Of a DNA stretch of 64,000 bases, positions 1-12,639 are shown one piece after another. The notes under the pieces were generated by a model, which worked only from the letters and a program-made list of their open reading frames with translations, had not been told where the DNA came from and ran no database searches. Within the stretch, counting starts at the first letter, position 1, and every line of letters begins with the position of its first letter. The position numbers and the translations under genes were made by a program. This DNA is from Marchantia polymorpha subsp. ruderalis (Eukaryota > Streptophyta > Marchantiopsida > Marchantiales > Marchantiaceae): contig AP031351.1 in assembly GCA_037833965.1 (NCBI GenBank), forward strand, positions 942,501-1,006,500. The letters run 5' to 3'.

Positions 1-2940
1 GGCTTTCGCCCGTTGGCTGTCCTGGCCCACTCTCGTCTTACCGGGGAATTTCTTTCTCCACGCTGACCGTCGCCCTAGCACCGGCCGCCGGAGGTTCCCC
101 TTTCCTAGGCCAATACTCAGTCCGAGCCTGTGAGGTTTGGAGATATCGAACGGGACCAGTGGCTCGGATGCACGATAAGTGGCGTGACGCGAAAGGTACC
201 GTATAGGCCGAACGTGGTAGGTCGTCCTCGATGCGAAAAACGCGTCGTCTGACACTTGTCGGACCGCGTCATGACGGCATACTGGTACAGGAACACGGCA
301 GGACCCTGGGCAGCGCATGCGGCTGCCCGTGCTGGCATATCAAAGCCGCGTACGGGCTTTTGAGGAGATCCGTTTACGCCAAACGAGGCCATCGATGGCG
401 GACAGTAAAGTGCAATTTCATCCGATGGTCAGGAAACACATCCAATCGGTCCACATTCGTTCAACGTCAGACACAACGGACAGACTTCATCCCCGTTCGT
501 ATGTCTACTACAGTAGGCTGATCACGTGTGGATGCTTGTCGACGGCAACGAGACCGGCATCTGATATGACCATATCCATCCACCTCCCGGCCCCGTCTGT
601 GTAAGACGAGATGACTTCCCTCGCCTACGAAAGACTCCTATGCATCTACGCATCGAATAAATATCCTACTCTGCCCTAGCTGCCCTTACCCTACCCTAAA
701 CGCGTAAACCACGACTTGACATTCCCGGTCGTATTACCCCTGAGCTCAGTTGCTGGAATCTGTGGGGGAGACATCTGTTTAGGCGATTGTCTGAGATGAT
801 TCGCGCAATATAATATATGCAATCGGGACCGGGCATGCTTACCCGTTTGGTTTCCTCGGCCTATGACTCGATGGTGTGTTCTCATTTTTTTGCTATATTG
901 CTCGGTACCGCTCCCCGCCCTTTCGAAAGTGAGAACCACTTTTGACGAAGATTCTTCCATCTTCGGATCTGATTCCTCGAGAACACAATTTCCAGTTCAT
1001 GACACCGGATCGAAATGTCACACTTATTTTAGACTAGGAAAGAAGCTCGGCACTGTCCATTCTCTAACAGAACAGTTAGATCCTCTTTTGGGTATGGGGT
1101 TGACCGAAAATCGCGAACCTTTTATCGTGATCATTCTTTACATTTTTTGGCGCTTTCTTCTTTCATATCATCTGATCGGTTTGACCATGTATTTGCTTGA
1201 ATGGATATGTAGATGGCACGTGTTCCAGCAGACACTTCTGTGTTGGACTTATGACATGGTAAGTACATCTCGATGTGGTCCATTCTCATAATCACCATAC
1301 GGAAAAAATTACCGCGTCATGTCCAAACAAAATTGGTCCGGTTTTGTCTAACTCGAGCATTGATTCTACTCGTTTTCTTACGTACATAAAGCGATTCAAA
1401 TCTGCTTGCTGATGCCATCTCCTTGGATCGTGCTTTTTCCGAGTGAAAACTTGTACATATCTCTCTATCTGTTCCTACCACTTCCACTTCGTCCACAAAG
1501 ATCCCATTCAGTCTTCACCTCCTCCAGACCACTGTAGAGAGTATTAACGTGCCGAGTGTCATCGAGCTATAAGGACCACCGGATATACTGGAAAATAAAA
1601 ATAGCTAATCTAAATGCCGTATCACGGGATATATTCTCTTAAAATAATACTCTAACAAAATTGAGGAAGTCCAACGGAGTGGAAGAAACATGCTGAAGGG
1701 AAAGCGGATTTTTTATTTAATTCAATAATTTTATTACTTCATAAAGGTACTTTATTATACTGATTCAATAGGAGAAAGGAAGAAGAAAAAATAAAGAAGT
1801 GGCAGGAGGTCAACGAGCTTCGAATATTAGTAACCAACTGACATACTTGACGATTGCTGTCTCGTAGGATGTAAAAGTCACTAAGAGACTGAAGTGTCAA
1901 ACTTCAGTGAAAGATCATCTAAGCAATCATTGTCCACCTTGCCTGTACGCAAATGGGGAAGCAAAAGTCGAAGGATCTCCACAACTGTCATACTGAAAGA
2001 GGTATATGTCATATGCAAGACCTACACCTATTTATTTGATGTTTGATGCTCAAAGTTCCAAACCGTTCATCAAGTTGAGTTCTCTCACGTGTTGTCTGCT
2101 GCCACGGCGAGGTCACACTGCCTCACGAATGATCAGGGGTGACCTATGAATTACATGGCCCAAATGTATCGCAGAGACAGTACCTAAACAATGCCTTCGA
2201 CACTACATGACCTCCCTCTCTTGGCCTTGTTTTGTGTTCGGATGGTTTGGAAACCGTACTCTTTCATCTCCTGCGGGCCCCCTTTGCTTGTTACATGCCA
2301 AAAAGAAGAAGCAAGATACAGCAGTACATATCAAGGATGGATGATGGATCAAGCGTAGGCCGTTTTTTGGTGCACTTTGCTCACATATACATAGTAGTTA
2401 TCAACTTGAATCTAAAACCTTTCATTGCAACTAAAAATCAGTACTGAACTATGGGCGTATTTCATAACCTAAATGAGGTAATATAACTGGCATTCAATAC
2501 ATAGGAAATTATCCAAAACATCTTCAAATGCGGGCATAAGATCATTCATGTTTATTTCCAATTTATTTCAACTCTGTTTGATTGCCATTTACAAGATCTC
2601 ATCGCAGAAATTATTAATTTATCAAATTACATTTCATAAATGTAAAAGAAGATTTTTATTTTGTACTTTAAAAATAATAATTTCATGGCAAGTTGGAGAT
2701 TTTGAAATTTTCAAGGTAATCATTACATGTTGCGATATCAAGATAAAAACAAGAAAAAAATGTGGAAACTTAAGATAGTTTGATGACTTTTAGCATTTAA
2801 TCATTCTTATAAGATTAGTTATGTATGTTGAGTTTAAAATGGAAAAAAATACATTAAAAAAATATGTTACCATGATCAATTCTACGATTCTATAAATAAA
2901 AAAGTGGAGAAGTAACTCCCAAGAAAATTTAAGATAGATT
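1..2940. other. Left flank, no gene supported
   Basis: The first 1.3 kb is richer in G+C than what follows and then grades into AT-rich sequence. The longest ATG-led plus-strand frame (863-1291, 142 codons) begins with a hydrophobic, signal-peptide-like stretch (MTRWCVLIFLLYCSVPLPA) and has hydrophobic segments near its end. I recognise no family in it and see no convincing splice context. A minus-strand piece at about 43-130 is bordered by AG and GTAAGA, so it could be an internal exon of a gene running off the left edge. It is too short to name. From 1.3 kb to 2.9 kb I see nothing beyond short random frames. Confidence 0.4.
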
Positions 2941-2949
2941 TTTTGTGAA

Positions 2950-5900
2950 GAGTAGTTTTTGTTAAAGCAAGAACAAAAAAAACTAACGAACATAGAGCCA
3001 CACATGCGCGCACACACACAAAGCCGAGTTGACATATAGTGCTTTGCCATTCCCGAGCTTTGTTCATAGTAACATCTGATCTGAACCAAAAAATGTTTGA
3101 TCCAAGCTGGAACTTTTCTCCTAGAATATTTGATAGTAGACTTCTATTTTAATTCTTACTAAGTTTCAACTTAAATCTAACTCTGATTTGAGTCAAGTCA
3201 ACTAAAGTTAATTTGAGACTTGAGTTTATAATAACAATCTTTTTACTTAATTCATGTGGAGACATTAAACTCCATAATCCACATAATTACTTTGCAAAAA
3301 TGTCTAGATTTAAATCTAACATAGAACGTTCTTTGAAGTAAAGCGAAATTTCAAGTAATTGTATGCATGTAGTTAATGAAAACTTTATGTGCCTTTTTTG
3401 AAAAGACAAAGTCGTATACTTCAGTTCGTTCAAAGATCCAAAGGCTATAAATAACTCAAATATGATAGAGAAAAGAGTTTAAATGACAAAAAAATCATGA
3501 AATTGCTAGTAAAATCTATTGTGCTCATGCAATTTTTGCATAGTAGCATAAAGTTTTTTATAAATATTCAAAAAAATTACTTTCATCAGTGCAATAATTG
3601 AATTGAATTTACCGTCAATCTTGACTAACTCAACCTTTTTTTCAAAAAATTCATCTATGATAAATTGATACCTGATGTCAATGTGTTTTACTTTAGTGTT
3701 AATCATTTGATTTGCAACAAAATGTAATGCACTCTAAATATTATAGTGAAGATTGACAATCTTGTGTTTCAGTGCCAACTTAGTGATACGTCTAATCAAC
3801 CAAAACCTAAACCCACAGCTTTATCATGAAATATTGATGATATGTTTTTCTTTTCAAAGACATTGATTGGACATTGAGCTGCAAAAAGTTTGAATTGTGA
3901 TGTCAAAAAAATCAGATCTAAAATATATAATATATTATATAGATTTGGTAAGCACATGTTAAACGTTATTATATTGAGCTAATAATATCAATTTTTTCTT
4001 TAGATCATTAGAGTTTTATTTCTAAAAGCTTCTTGTACTTATTAAAATTTTTGAATCTATATGCAAATTTCAATTTGTTCTTGCATCTATCACCTTCTAA
4101 ATGATATTTAAATAATGAAAACGCATATTTCATTTTTCATCAATTTTATGTGAAAATTCTTATAACTAGTTGTTTTATGTAGATTTTCTCCTTTGAATTT
4201 TCATAAGTATATGTTGTACCTATTTCCATCTTACCCATAATCAAATTAGGTTTCGTAGCATATCTTGCTTTATTTTTATTATTATAATATTTTATTTTAT
4301 TTTATCCACATTTTTTTTATGTGAAAACTGTAGCCATCAATTTGACTTCGAAGATTTTCTTTTTGTCATTTGCTAGATTGTACTTGAGCTTGTATAAACA
4401 CTTCATTAGCTTTAAGGTTTTGTTATCTATCAATAGTTGCAATTTATGCTCCATATAAATGATCAGCTGAAACTTATTAATTTTTTTTTTCAAGATCAAA
4501 ACAATGTCATCAACATCTACGATATCAATATTATAATCTTCAAAAATGGTTGAATGAATACATAATCTATACTTTACATGAGCCACACTCATTAGATTAA
4601 TTGATCTCATAATAAAACAATTTTGATTGTTCTATCTTCTAGTGCAGAGATTTGAGTTTCACATACAAAAATCTACTACTTTAATCTTTGCTCTTCAAGA
4701 ATTTGCTCCATCTATATCGAATTGTTTTTTTGTGTCACATCATTGATAATAAATTAATTAATTTTCTTTCATTTGTGAGTAGAATCTTTTCCTTGTGAGT
4801 ACATGCAACCTCAAAAAATCTCCTTTCTTTCAATGATCTAGATTCATAAGAAAAAAACATTGATAAAAACAATAATCTGAAAATTTAATGAATCTCATAG
4901 CATATAATTGTTCACACCACTAACATTATTACAAAAATTACATTTTTAAAAATATAGGTACCAACTAGATTCTATTTTTTTTAGATGTAGATTATAAACG
5001 GTAAAACAAAATATTCTCTAATTACTATAATTAGCCACATGTTTGTGTTTCTGTTTGAGCGGTGTCAAAAAATTTAATTGCAACTAAAAAGAGAAAGATT
5101 TATGATATACATTGTGATATTAACATCTTAAGCCTAAATTCACATGATAAATTTTTCTGTTTCAACATACTGCATAACTTTTTGAATACCGTTGGATCAA
5201 AATTCTCAAAAACAACAATTTATTGTGTAATATGAACTGTGATGAAATGACAAATAGTAAAGCAGAATCTAAATGCTGGTTAGATAAACATCCAAAAGTT
5301 AAAGGAGTAGTTATGAATTCTATAAATCACCTTCAAGATGATGGAGAAGATAGAGCACCTATTAGTAATCCTTTACTTTTTGTAGTAATTTCAAAACTCC
5401 AAGAAGTATACTTCACGCCATTATTTGCACTTAAATATATGACCTTTAGTCTAGTATGAGTCTCAACTTGAGCTTTCAAAATTTTGTGTGAGTAAATAAA
5501 TTCACATAAAACTTGAGTACTTATCAAGAAAAGATATATAAGATACTTTTTCAAAGAATAATACTTCTAGAGAAAATCCTCACACGTAAATCTGTACATA
5601 CGTAAATAAGTAAGTGCAAAATGAAATTTTGTGAAATTGTGGGTTTAAACATCAAATATTTGCATATGATGCTTGCCCATAACACAATGTTCACATATAT
5701 TTGAATCAACTTCACCTATGACAAATAACAAGCTCCTATCATAAGAATGTCATCTACATATTACTTTTATACAATAGCCTAGAATTTTATACATCAAACA
5801 TTCAAACTCAAGATTTAGTAGAGTTGACTTTATCATAGATGTTAATGACCTTTGACAAGTATAGATTGATGTGCTTGTGAAATCTTTACATTATTTTATC

Positions 5901-7124
5901 AAATATTTTCATCTAGAGCATTACCTTCTTGGAGCTTCATTCAAAATTTTTGAAATCTAATATTCTAAGAGAGATCAAATTTCTTCTTTTATTAGCATAA
6001 ATCTATCTTAAGTCAATATATGTTGGTCTTCATCAATAATTTGAATCTTAACATATGCATTACACTTTATACTACAAGGTTAATCATTTTTCATGAGAAA
6101 TAAATTGTTTGATAATGAATTTTGTTTTAAACAATCTCTCTAACGTAGCAAATGTGATAAAAATGAGCACAGCCCAAGTTCCATACATCATCAACATTTT
6201 TTATTGAATTATAGAGGTCATACCATCATAGATCATCTTTAAACAAGTCATTCTACTTTTCATCAAACTCTTGAATTAAGCTTTTTAAAGAAATATTAGC
6301 ACCTTTGATATCTACACAGAAGTACTTCTTGACATGATCATTCTTATCACATTTCTAGCATATCAATACTTTTTTTAGCAATTCAATTCTAAACTCAAAT
6401 TTACCATTTGATTCAACACAATTATTTTACTTTTTTGAATATAACCGACTTTGAGTCATATTCAATACAATATTAAAAAAAAAGTATGCTAAAAATGTCA
6501 ACATTTTAAATTATAATTTTTTGGGAAACAAATCACTTACAAATTTTTCAGTCACATTGAAACAACACAAAGACTAATATGAAACACGTAGTGAGCTCAA
6601 AAGATGTAGGTCTTTTTTTCTCATCACTAATCGCATGTACAAAATTATGAAGATCAATCACCAAATTATCAAACACGTAAATGTGATCTTCAATCTTTGT
6701 GCTAGAACCTTTTATCTTGAAATTCATCAACCTTACTGCATACATCTTTTGCATACATCATACATATATCTTGATTGACAACTTTTTGTTATGAAATCGG
6801 TACTGAAGAGCCTCAACATGATTCAATAATCATCTTCATCTAATTGCTTCAAAATCAAGCTTAATATGATTATATTCACAACTTGTTTCAAAAAAATTTC
6901 TCAAATTGTATTTGTTATAAGTTAAGGGTTTTCTCCTTAATGTTTTTGCTATATCCAAAGACTTCGATTTTACCTTATCTTGTTTCTTTGAGATATTATA
7001 TTCATCAACATATTCATTGTATCTAACAATCTCAATGCTATGTATTGTACACTCAATTAAAGTTGATGGTAGGAAAATATTTTTGTCACATGGTTGAAGT
7101 TGTACTTTGTGAAATTAAAGAAAA
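2950..7124 (-). mobile_element. Decayed Ty1/copia retrotransposon, copy A
   Basis: On the minus strand, relics of a copia polyprotein appear in the standard order. A gag UBN2-like segment lies at 6548-6754. A gag zinc-knuckle relic (KNDHVKK) is near 6315-6360. The integrase zinc-binding end (CEHCVMGKHH) is near 5640-5700. A reverse transcriptase segment with VDVDDIVLIL is inside 4317-4610, and an RNase H tail with TKVKHIDIRYQFI is at 3506-3706. An LTR/polypurine-like junction near 3236 resembles the one in copy C (taacaatctttt). The frames are broken by many stops and indels, so the element is dead. No 5' LTR was found; a terminal-inverted-repeat element begins where the upstream part should be. 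The family assignment rests on the motif order and on similarity to copy C at 43.96-50 kb. Confidence 0.83.
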
Positions 7125-7289
7125 GGTGGTTTTTTCACTTCTATTTTGCTTTCAAGACTTCTGCATTGCTCTTGAGATTGACTTCTACATTGCTTTACGG
7201 CTTGAATAATTTTTTAATTCAAAGATTATTTTAGAACATGTGTTAGACAAGATATGTTTTTGCAATGAATCTTAGATTCTTAAATAGCT
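7125..7289 (+). repeat. Left terminal inverted repeat
   Basis: This is the left arm of the inverted-repeat element. From 7142 to 7289 it pairs almost base for base with 8011-8159. The outer 17 bases pair more loosely, with a short insertion in the right arm. Confidence 0.83.
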
Positions 7290-8010
7290 AGCAAAAGCCA
7301 AGGTTTCAAAGGCGCTAGAGATTTGTTTGGATGCGAGGTCATTAGGATTATTTGATTTTTTGGATCATAAATATTCTTGACGGTGACGACCGACCATTAG
7401 ATTATTGATAGTGATGGTTTTTTTTTGCCAAAGCTGGATTTTTCACCGTCAAGAAGCCCTGAAGACGTTCAGTTTTTTTTTGTTGAAGCTGTTGTTTAGT
7501 CATTTATGATCAAAGCTCAAACGACCTTTTCGCTCCATGCATGTCTTACTCTATTTCAACCGGAGAAGCATCCGTATCAACAATGACAATTCTTTTTGTC
7601 TGTCTTAAGATTAATCACGTAAGTCCATGTGAGCACCTTTTACAACTCTTTTGTTTTTCAATTCAAACTAACAACACTAATTGTGCTAGACTTGATGCTA
7701 GAAGTTCCCTTGCATTTTTCATGCTTTTATTGCTTGACATGATACACAATACACAATCGTTTTTCCATACTATACTCTCTGAGTGGAGCTCGAAGCTCCA
7801 AGAGACTTAATTTCTTGATCTTCTTTAATGGTAGCAATGTTCTTCATGAATATTTGATGATATGATGAGATGAAACTTAGTTTTTTGCAACCATGATAAC
7901 TTTCCATGGCCACATTCTAATCACAATCATAATATTCTTAAGGGGATTATATTTTCAACATGAAGATCAGTCTTGAAGTCTTCAAGTTCGATCTATGCGT
8001 AAAAAATTTA

Positions 8011-8181
8011 GTCTATTTAAGAATCTAAGATTCATTGCAAAAATATATCTTGTCTAACACATATTCTAAAGTAATCTTTGACTTCAAAAATTATTCTACC
8101 CGTAGAGCAATGTAGAAGTCAATCTCAAGAGTAATGTAAAAGTCTTGAAAGCAAAATATAAGACAGGTATGAAAAATAGCC
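8011..8181 (-). repeat. Right terminal inverted repeat
   Basis: This is the right arm of the inverted-repeat element and is complementary to 7125-7289. It contains the block with tctaagattcattgc, present in opposite orientation in the left arm. Confidence 0.83.
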
Positions 8182-8464
8182 GATAAAGACATGTATGACT
8201 TATATATTCTTGTTGCGAATCATTGTCTCTTTGGATGAGACTGAGTCATGAAATGACTATTTTCAGATGTGTTTTGATTAAATCCATAAGATCATGTAAA
8301 GAACCTTTTTACTACCCAAGCATTTTCTTGGAAGTATTTCATGTTGTAATTTGGTTACTTTTGCTAGGAAAAGCATTGAAAGATCAAAGTCTGAGCGATT
8401 TAGGACAGTTCATAGAAGAATTTTGTTAAAAAAAATCTTGTAGAATTGCACTCGTAGTTTAGGA

Positions 8465-10170
8465 TTGAGTTTCCAAAACTTACACATCTGGATTGCAATT
8501 TTGTGTGAGTTTCAATTGCATTTTTGGATTTTGACTGCATTTTTAGATTGCAAATCAGATCATTCGCCATGTATCATGTCTAACAGATCAATGTTTGCAC
8601 TCGGCGGCCGACCTCCGCACCCTATATGGAGTCTATTTGATTCCAATAGGTTTGCTATAGGCAATGAAAAGATCTTGAAGTTCAGATGCCTACAGTGCAA
8701 TTCAACCATCACGGCCAAGGTCGATCATTTAGAAGCGCATGTGATTACATGCACAAAGTGTCTTAAATCTATGATTCGCTTGATGTACGTTGTGTCGCAA
8801 ATGCCATCCAATGATGTCAAGATTTGGCTTAAATTTTCATCATCGTCAACAATTATCGATTCCTCAAAGAAGAAAGTCAAGTTGAATCAATCGTCGGTGG
8901 ATGTAGAAGATGAGGGCGTGTAGCCGGTATCGCCCCATAGATCAAAAAATCTTTGTTGAGCCAATCCATGATCTTTTGTTGATCTTTTTCAATAGATGAT
9001 CATGATAATTTGGATAGTATGTTTGGAAATGCAATGCATCATACGTCAACTCCATTCACTTTCTTTGAAGATGCATTATGAAAGAGATTTATTAAGGCGC
9101 TTTGACGTCGTCGACGATGTTTGGACTCCTAGTCCTTTTCAAACTATTGGCACGACTCTATTGATGTCTTTGTACGCAGATGTCATGAACAAAATATTTT
9201 GTTATATGCGGAAATATTCTTCTATTTGCTTCTTTCGGATGGTGCCACAAACGTGCAAAGCAAGCAGCTATTGAATCTAATGACATGTGTTTCTCAAAAG
9301 CTTTTTTTCTACAACATTTTGCGATGAAACTGCGCCAAGAGAATGCTCACAATCTTCTGGCCAAGTTAGTGAAGGCAAAGAAGCAATTGATGGTGACTTT
9401 AACAGCTCCAACTGCAAATGTGGAGCAAAGCCAAGATGTACAACCGCTTCTTCCTAATCCATTGACTCAAATTAAGTTTTTGTTTATTTTGGATTATCCA
9501 AGTGTAATGAATTTGCTTCGCAATAAGATGTTGCAGTTGCCAGATTTTACAGTTGCATTCGGCTGTACTCCACATGATTTGAATAGTTTCACATTGGATA
9601 TTTTTAAGAAGTTTGATATTCCAAAAACGAGTGTTAAGGAGGTTGTATACTTGGTGAAAATCATTTGCAGTAGCCATCTACTCTCCTCTCTATGACACTT
9701 TGTGTAAAGAGAAACTTGGAATTGCTTATGTGCTGATTATATTCATCAAATCTTGTTGGACCACAAGGTTGTATATGTATGCTCGGCTGAACTTAATCAA
9801 GATGGTTCTTTTTTTCCTTCCGCCATATCTGTTAGTGAATTGGATATCGATATTGATGAAATTGTGAAGCAGCGGGTTCTAGATATCATCTTTTGGAAGC
9901 AATTAACAGTCATGGAAGTTCTTTTCCGGCCCATTTGTGCAACCACATGACATTTGGAATACGATGCTTCTACATTCTTCTTCATTTGGACGTGTTTTTT
10001 ATTGATAAATATCCACATTGTATCTCTCTCAAAGAAAACCCGCACAGTTTTTGATCTGTAAGAGGACTATCATATTGAGGAGCATATCAAGTTGCTTCAT
10101 CGACAATTTTGCATTCATGGCATTGGCTTTCTCTACAAATCCATATTATCATCAATTTTGCATGGATGTT
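8465..10170 (+). pseudogene. Decayed hAT-superfamily transposase (BED zinc finger + DUF659)
   Basis: Relics of a plant hAT transposase lie in order across several broken frames. First comes a BED-type zinc finger: GGRPPHPIWSLF near 8600-8640, then RCLQC, then HLEAHVITCTKC near 8690-8755. A TPFTFFEDAL-like stretch follows near 9045-9075. A DUF659-like SDGATNVQSKQLLNLM lies near 9235-9285. The conserved 'DNPSVM...GC..H.LN' region appears as DYPSVMNLLRNKMLQL and FGCTPHDLNSF (9495-9600). Further on are VVYLVKIICSSHLL (about 9640) and VKQRVLDIIFWKQL with LFRPICATT (9865-9950). A HGIGFLYK relic lies near 10115-10140. Stops and frameshifts between blocks show that it is not functional. I could not locate terminal inverted repeats or the C-terminal dimerisation region. 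The family call rests on this ordered motif series. Confidence 0.82.
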
Positions 10171-10940
10171 GAAACCAAGTAAGGTCTAGGGTTGGTGGAG
10201 TTGGACAAGGATTTCATAACGGGCAATGCAGGACAGCTCTTCAACAATTTGCAAAAATTTCACTCGATCTAGTTGGTAAGCTCATCATTGACTTCTGTAA
10301 AATTCTAGCACACCACATCCGATCTATAACTCCAACTGAAAATTATGCATCCACATTTGATTTAGATACAAATGAGCGATGAAATTAAATGTCTATCTCC
10401 TACCCTAGTCCGAATTCATCAACTTCCTACATGATCTTTTGGTGGCGAGCGGAATCACAAGACGTGCAAGCGGATGCACAGCAAAACTCAAGTAAAATTG
10501 AACAGCTCTAAAGTCAAAGCTCAGACTTCAATATGCTACAATGGTGCGGTTCTTTGTCGAGAAGAGATATCTCATAGAGACGAGGAGAAGAAATCTTCCC
10601 TCAAAAAAATTTCATCTATCACGATTCCGGTTGATGAGGCATCCAAGCTAGAGGTAGAATCATCCAAACAAGTCATGAAATATGAGGATCGATTAGAGGA
10701 GATTTCTAGAGATTAGTATAAAGAATGTGCATTCTAGACTCATAAATGAGTTCTGAAAAGTTCAATTCGAGACTATTTGGTGAAAATTATGATGGAAACG
10801 AGGCAAAAGAGTCAAAAGCAATGAGGTTTGTGGATCTGTCAAATTTGACAAAAAACTACTGTAAAATTCCGAATCGGTGAGAATCACTACACTTGAATCT
10901 TCAACTACTCTTGAATGTGTTTTTGATGAGTAAGCAATCT
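10171..10940. other. Stretch between the hAT and P450 relics
   Basis: There is no recognisable product here. A short plus-strand frame at 10474-10716 is rich in Lys, Ser and Glu and matches no family known to me. The stretch could hold the diverged 5' part of the P450 relic or the tail of the hAT element, but no motif decides this. Confidence 0.35.
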
Positions 10941-10949
10941 GTTTGCTTG

Positions 10950-11572
10950 AACATTCTAACACAGTTTCTACTTTTTGTGAAATTGATTTCGGTGTGAACA
11001 TCACAATTTGAGTTCAGACTAACCAAAAGCTAAGTTTGCAAGAGCATTTGATAAACTCACTCAGTGTGGAGAAACTTATATAACTTAGAAACTAAAGCGG
11101 AGGTTGAATAGTGGCAAAGAGAAACAGATCTGGGCTTTTCTTCCTAATGTGGATTCGTTCATATAATATGTTATTAAAATGTCTGATTTCGGAGTCTTTC
11201 CTTGCTGGTGGATGATTTTTTACTTGCGCAAGATAAGCGGGATATATTGTCAAGATTTATGAGCAGTAAAGATCAGAATGAAAGACCGTTGTCTAATAAG
11301 GTGTTACGGTATGCTACCTTGAACTTCTTGCCGGAAGGAATAAAACTGCTATTACTTTAGTTTGGTTCATGTATTTGCTTTCCTGCAACCCTGAGGTTGT
11401 CCAAAAGTGCGACCAGGAGTTGATTGAAGTTTTTGGCGAAAGGAAGGAAGATGACGTTGGTAGAGGAATTCGTCATTTTTTGAACTTCACAAATTCTCTT
11501 ACTTTCAATGCTCTTGGAAAACTCCATTAGATTCACACTGCTTTGAGCAAAACTTTATGACTGTATTCATCT
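10950..11572 (+). pseudogene. Cytochrome P450 pseudogene fragment, CYP86/CYP704-clan-like
   Basis: Translated blocks in shifting plus-strand frames reproduce the middle of a clan-86 P450. STFCEIDFGVNI is near 10955-10990 (family pattern 'DSIC.VGFGV.I'). KFARAFDKLTQC is near 11025-11060. KLKRRLNSGKEK is near 11090-11125, and NVDSFI before a stop is near 11150. DKRDILSRFMSSKDQ is at about 11230-11275. The I-helix block TAITLVWFMYLLSCNPEV is at about 11345-11400, followed by QELIEVFGERKEDD, SLTFNALGKLH and IHTALSKTL. The usual AG(R/K)DTT motif reads as ...NKTAITL after an indel. Stops interrupt LH-stop-IHTAL and KTL-stop-LYSSLY. The ExxR and haem-binding Cys regions are absent, and the N-terminus is missing. 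This is a dead fragment. Subfamily choice is uncertain. Confidence 0.78.
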
Positions 11573-12454
11573 CTTTACTATCTATTAGTACTGTATCCAT
11601 CTATTTACATTCAATGTACTGACACTTTCATTCTATCACAAAAATGCAGAAATGCGCAGTACCCAAATTTAGAGTACTTTTCGCTATGAATAAATAGCAC
11701 ATGGGGATTACAAATTGTTACAAATGTCCACAAAGTATTTCACAAAAAAATGAACTTAGCCTTAAAAGCATGACTATAGTGACATATGTCACTGATATAC
11801 TTTGGTATATTGACAGCCTATCATCGTAAAATACTCTCGATCATTCAAAAAATTGACGTAAAATTCATTCACAATCTTCAAAATATTCAATTTGATTTAA
11901 TACAGTAAAATACAGATGGATTTTTTCAGCTCTTTATTAAACAGTATTATACTCTATGTATAATATTCAAGTTAAATATGTACACATCACTAGCTGGCAT
12001 CCATCATCAATAGCAAACTTTCTTGCGAGTGACAAGATCAAAAAGATTCCAAAATACAAGACTCTTTTGAAAAATAATAAAATCAAGTATGTATAACATG
12101 TTCATTAGTCCTTTTAAGCCAGAGTTTTTGCCAACTTTCAAACAATCAAATTCCAAGATCAGAAGATTATCACAAAGAAACGAGAGATCATTTTTGGAAA
12201 ATCAAGATCAATCATTCCAACATAAAGTTGACATTTTTTTCAAATGTCATGAAAGATGTTCAGGTCCAATGGTTCATTCAAGTCTGAAACCTTTGCATCT
12301 AATGCCCAACAAGAAAAAAATAGCTTGCCATTGTAATCTCATCTTTAGAATTGCTTGCTCCAACATCCAAACACTTTTTAGAGTAGAAATAGCATTTTTC
12401 CTTAAACGTGGATTAGAATACTCGATTGAGATAGGCAATATTCATTGTGTGGAT
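11573..12454. other. AT-rich stretch without a supported gene
   Basis: The plus-strand frame at 12089-12649 (186 codons) is open but matches no family and is partly made by the 85-bp duplication downstream. By position, its complementary strand should be the part of copia copy B that follows gag. I see no RNA gene here. Confidence 0.35.
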
Positions 12455-12624
12455 GGAATTCAACGTCTAAAAATGATGTTTTCATGTATTTTCACCTCAA
12501 ACATTCTAAGCATTGTGAATCTAACATTCCAAAAGAGATGGAATTCAACGTCTAAAAATAATGTTTTCATGTATTTTCACCTCAAACATTCTAGGCATTG
12601 TGAATCTAACATTCCAAAAGAGAT
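12455..12624. repeat. 85-bp tandem duplication
   Basis: Two head-to-tail copies, 12455-12539 and 12540-12624, start with ggaattcaacgtctaaaaat. They differ at only two visible positions (aaatga/aaataa and ctaag/ctagg). The near-identity contrasts with the heavy decay around them and points to a recent slippage or unequal exchange. Confidence 0.95.
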
Positions 12625-12639
12625 CACATTATTTTGCAT

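Larger units (their letters stand above)
7125..8181. mobile_element. Non-autonomous DNA element with long terminal inverted repeats
   Basis: The segment 7125-7289 is the reverse complement of 8011-8181 with only scattered differences, apart from a small indel region near the outer ends. The arms are therefore about 165-170 bp around a 721-bp interior. The outer ends read GGTGGTTTTTTCA and, on the other strand, GGCTATTTTTCA. The flanks ttaaagaaa and ataaagaca could be a decayed 9-bp target duplication. The interior has no transposase motif; its longest plus-strand frame (7541-7810) is unrecognised. A nested perfect 13-bp inverted repeat (ttcttgacggtga at 7374-7386, complement at 7443-7455) lies inside. 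Long TIRs and a possible 9-bp duplication suggest a Mutator-like element, but that class assignment is inference. Confidence 0.82.

Noticed and set aside
43..130. Possible internal minus-strand exon bordered by AG and GTAAGA
   Set aside because: Too short, at the window edge, and no recognisable protein motif.
863..1291. 142-codon plus-strand frame with a signal-peptide-like start
   Set aside because: No family match, no splice or promoter support and unusual composition. Kept only as a remark in the left-flank entry.
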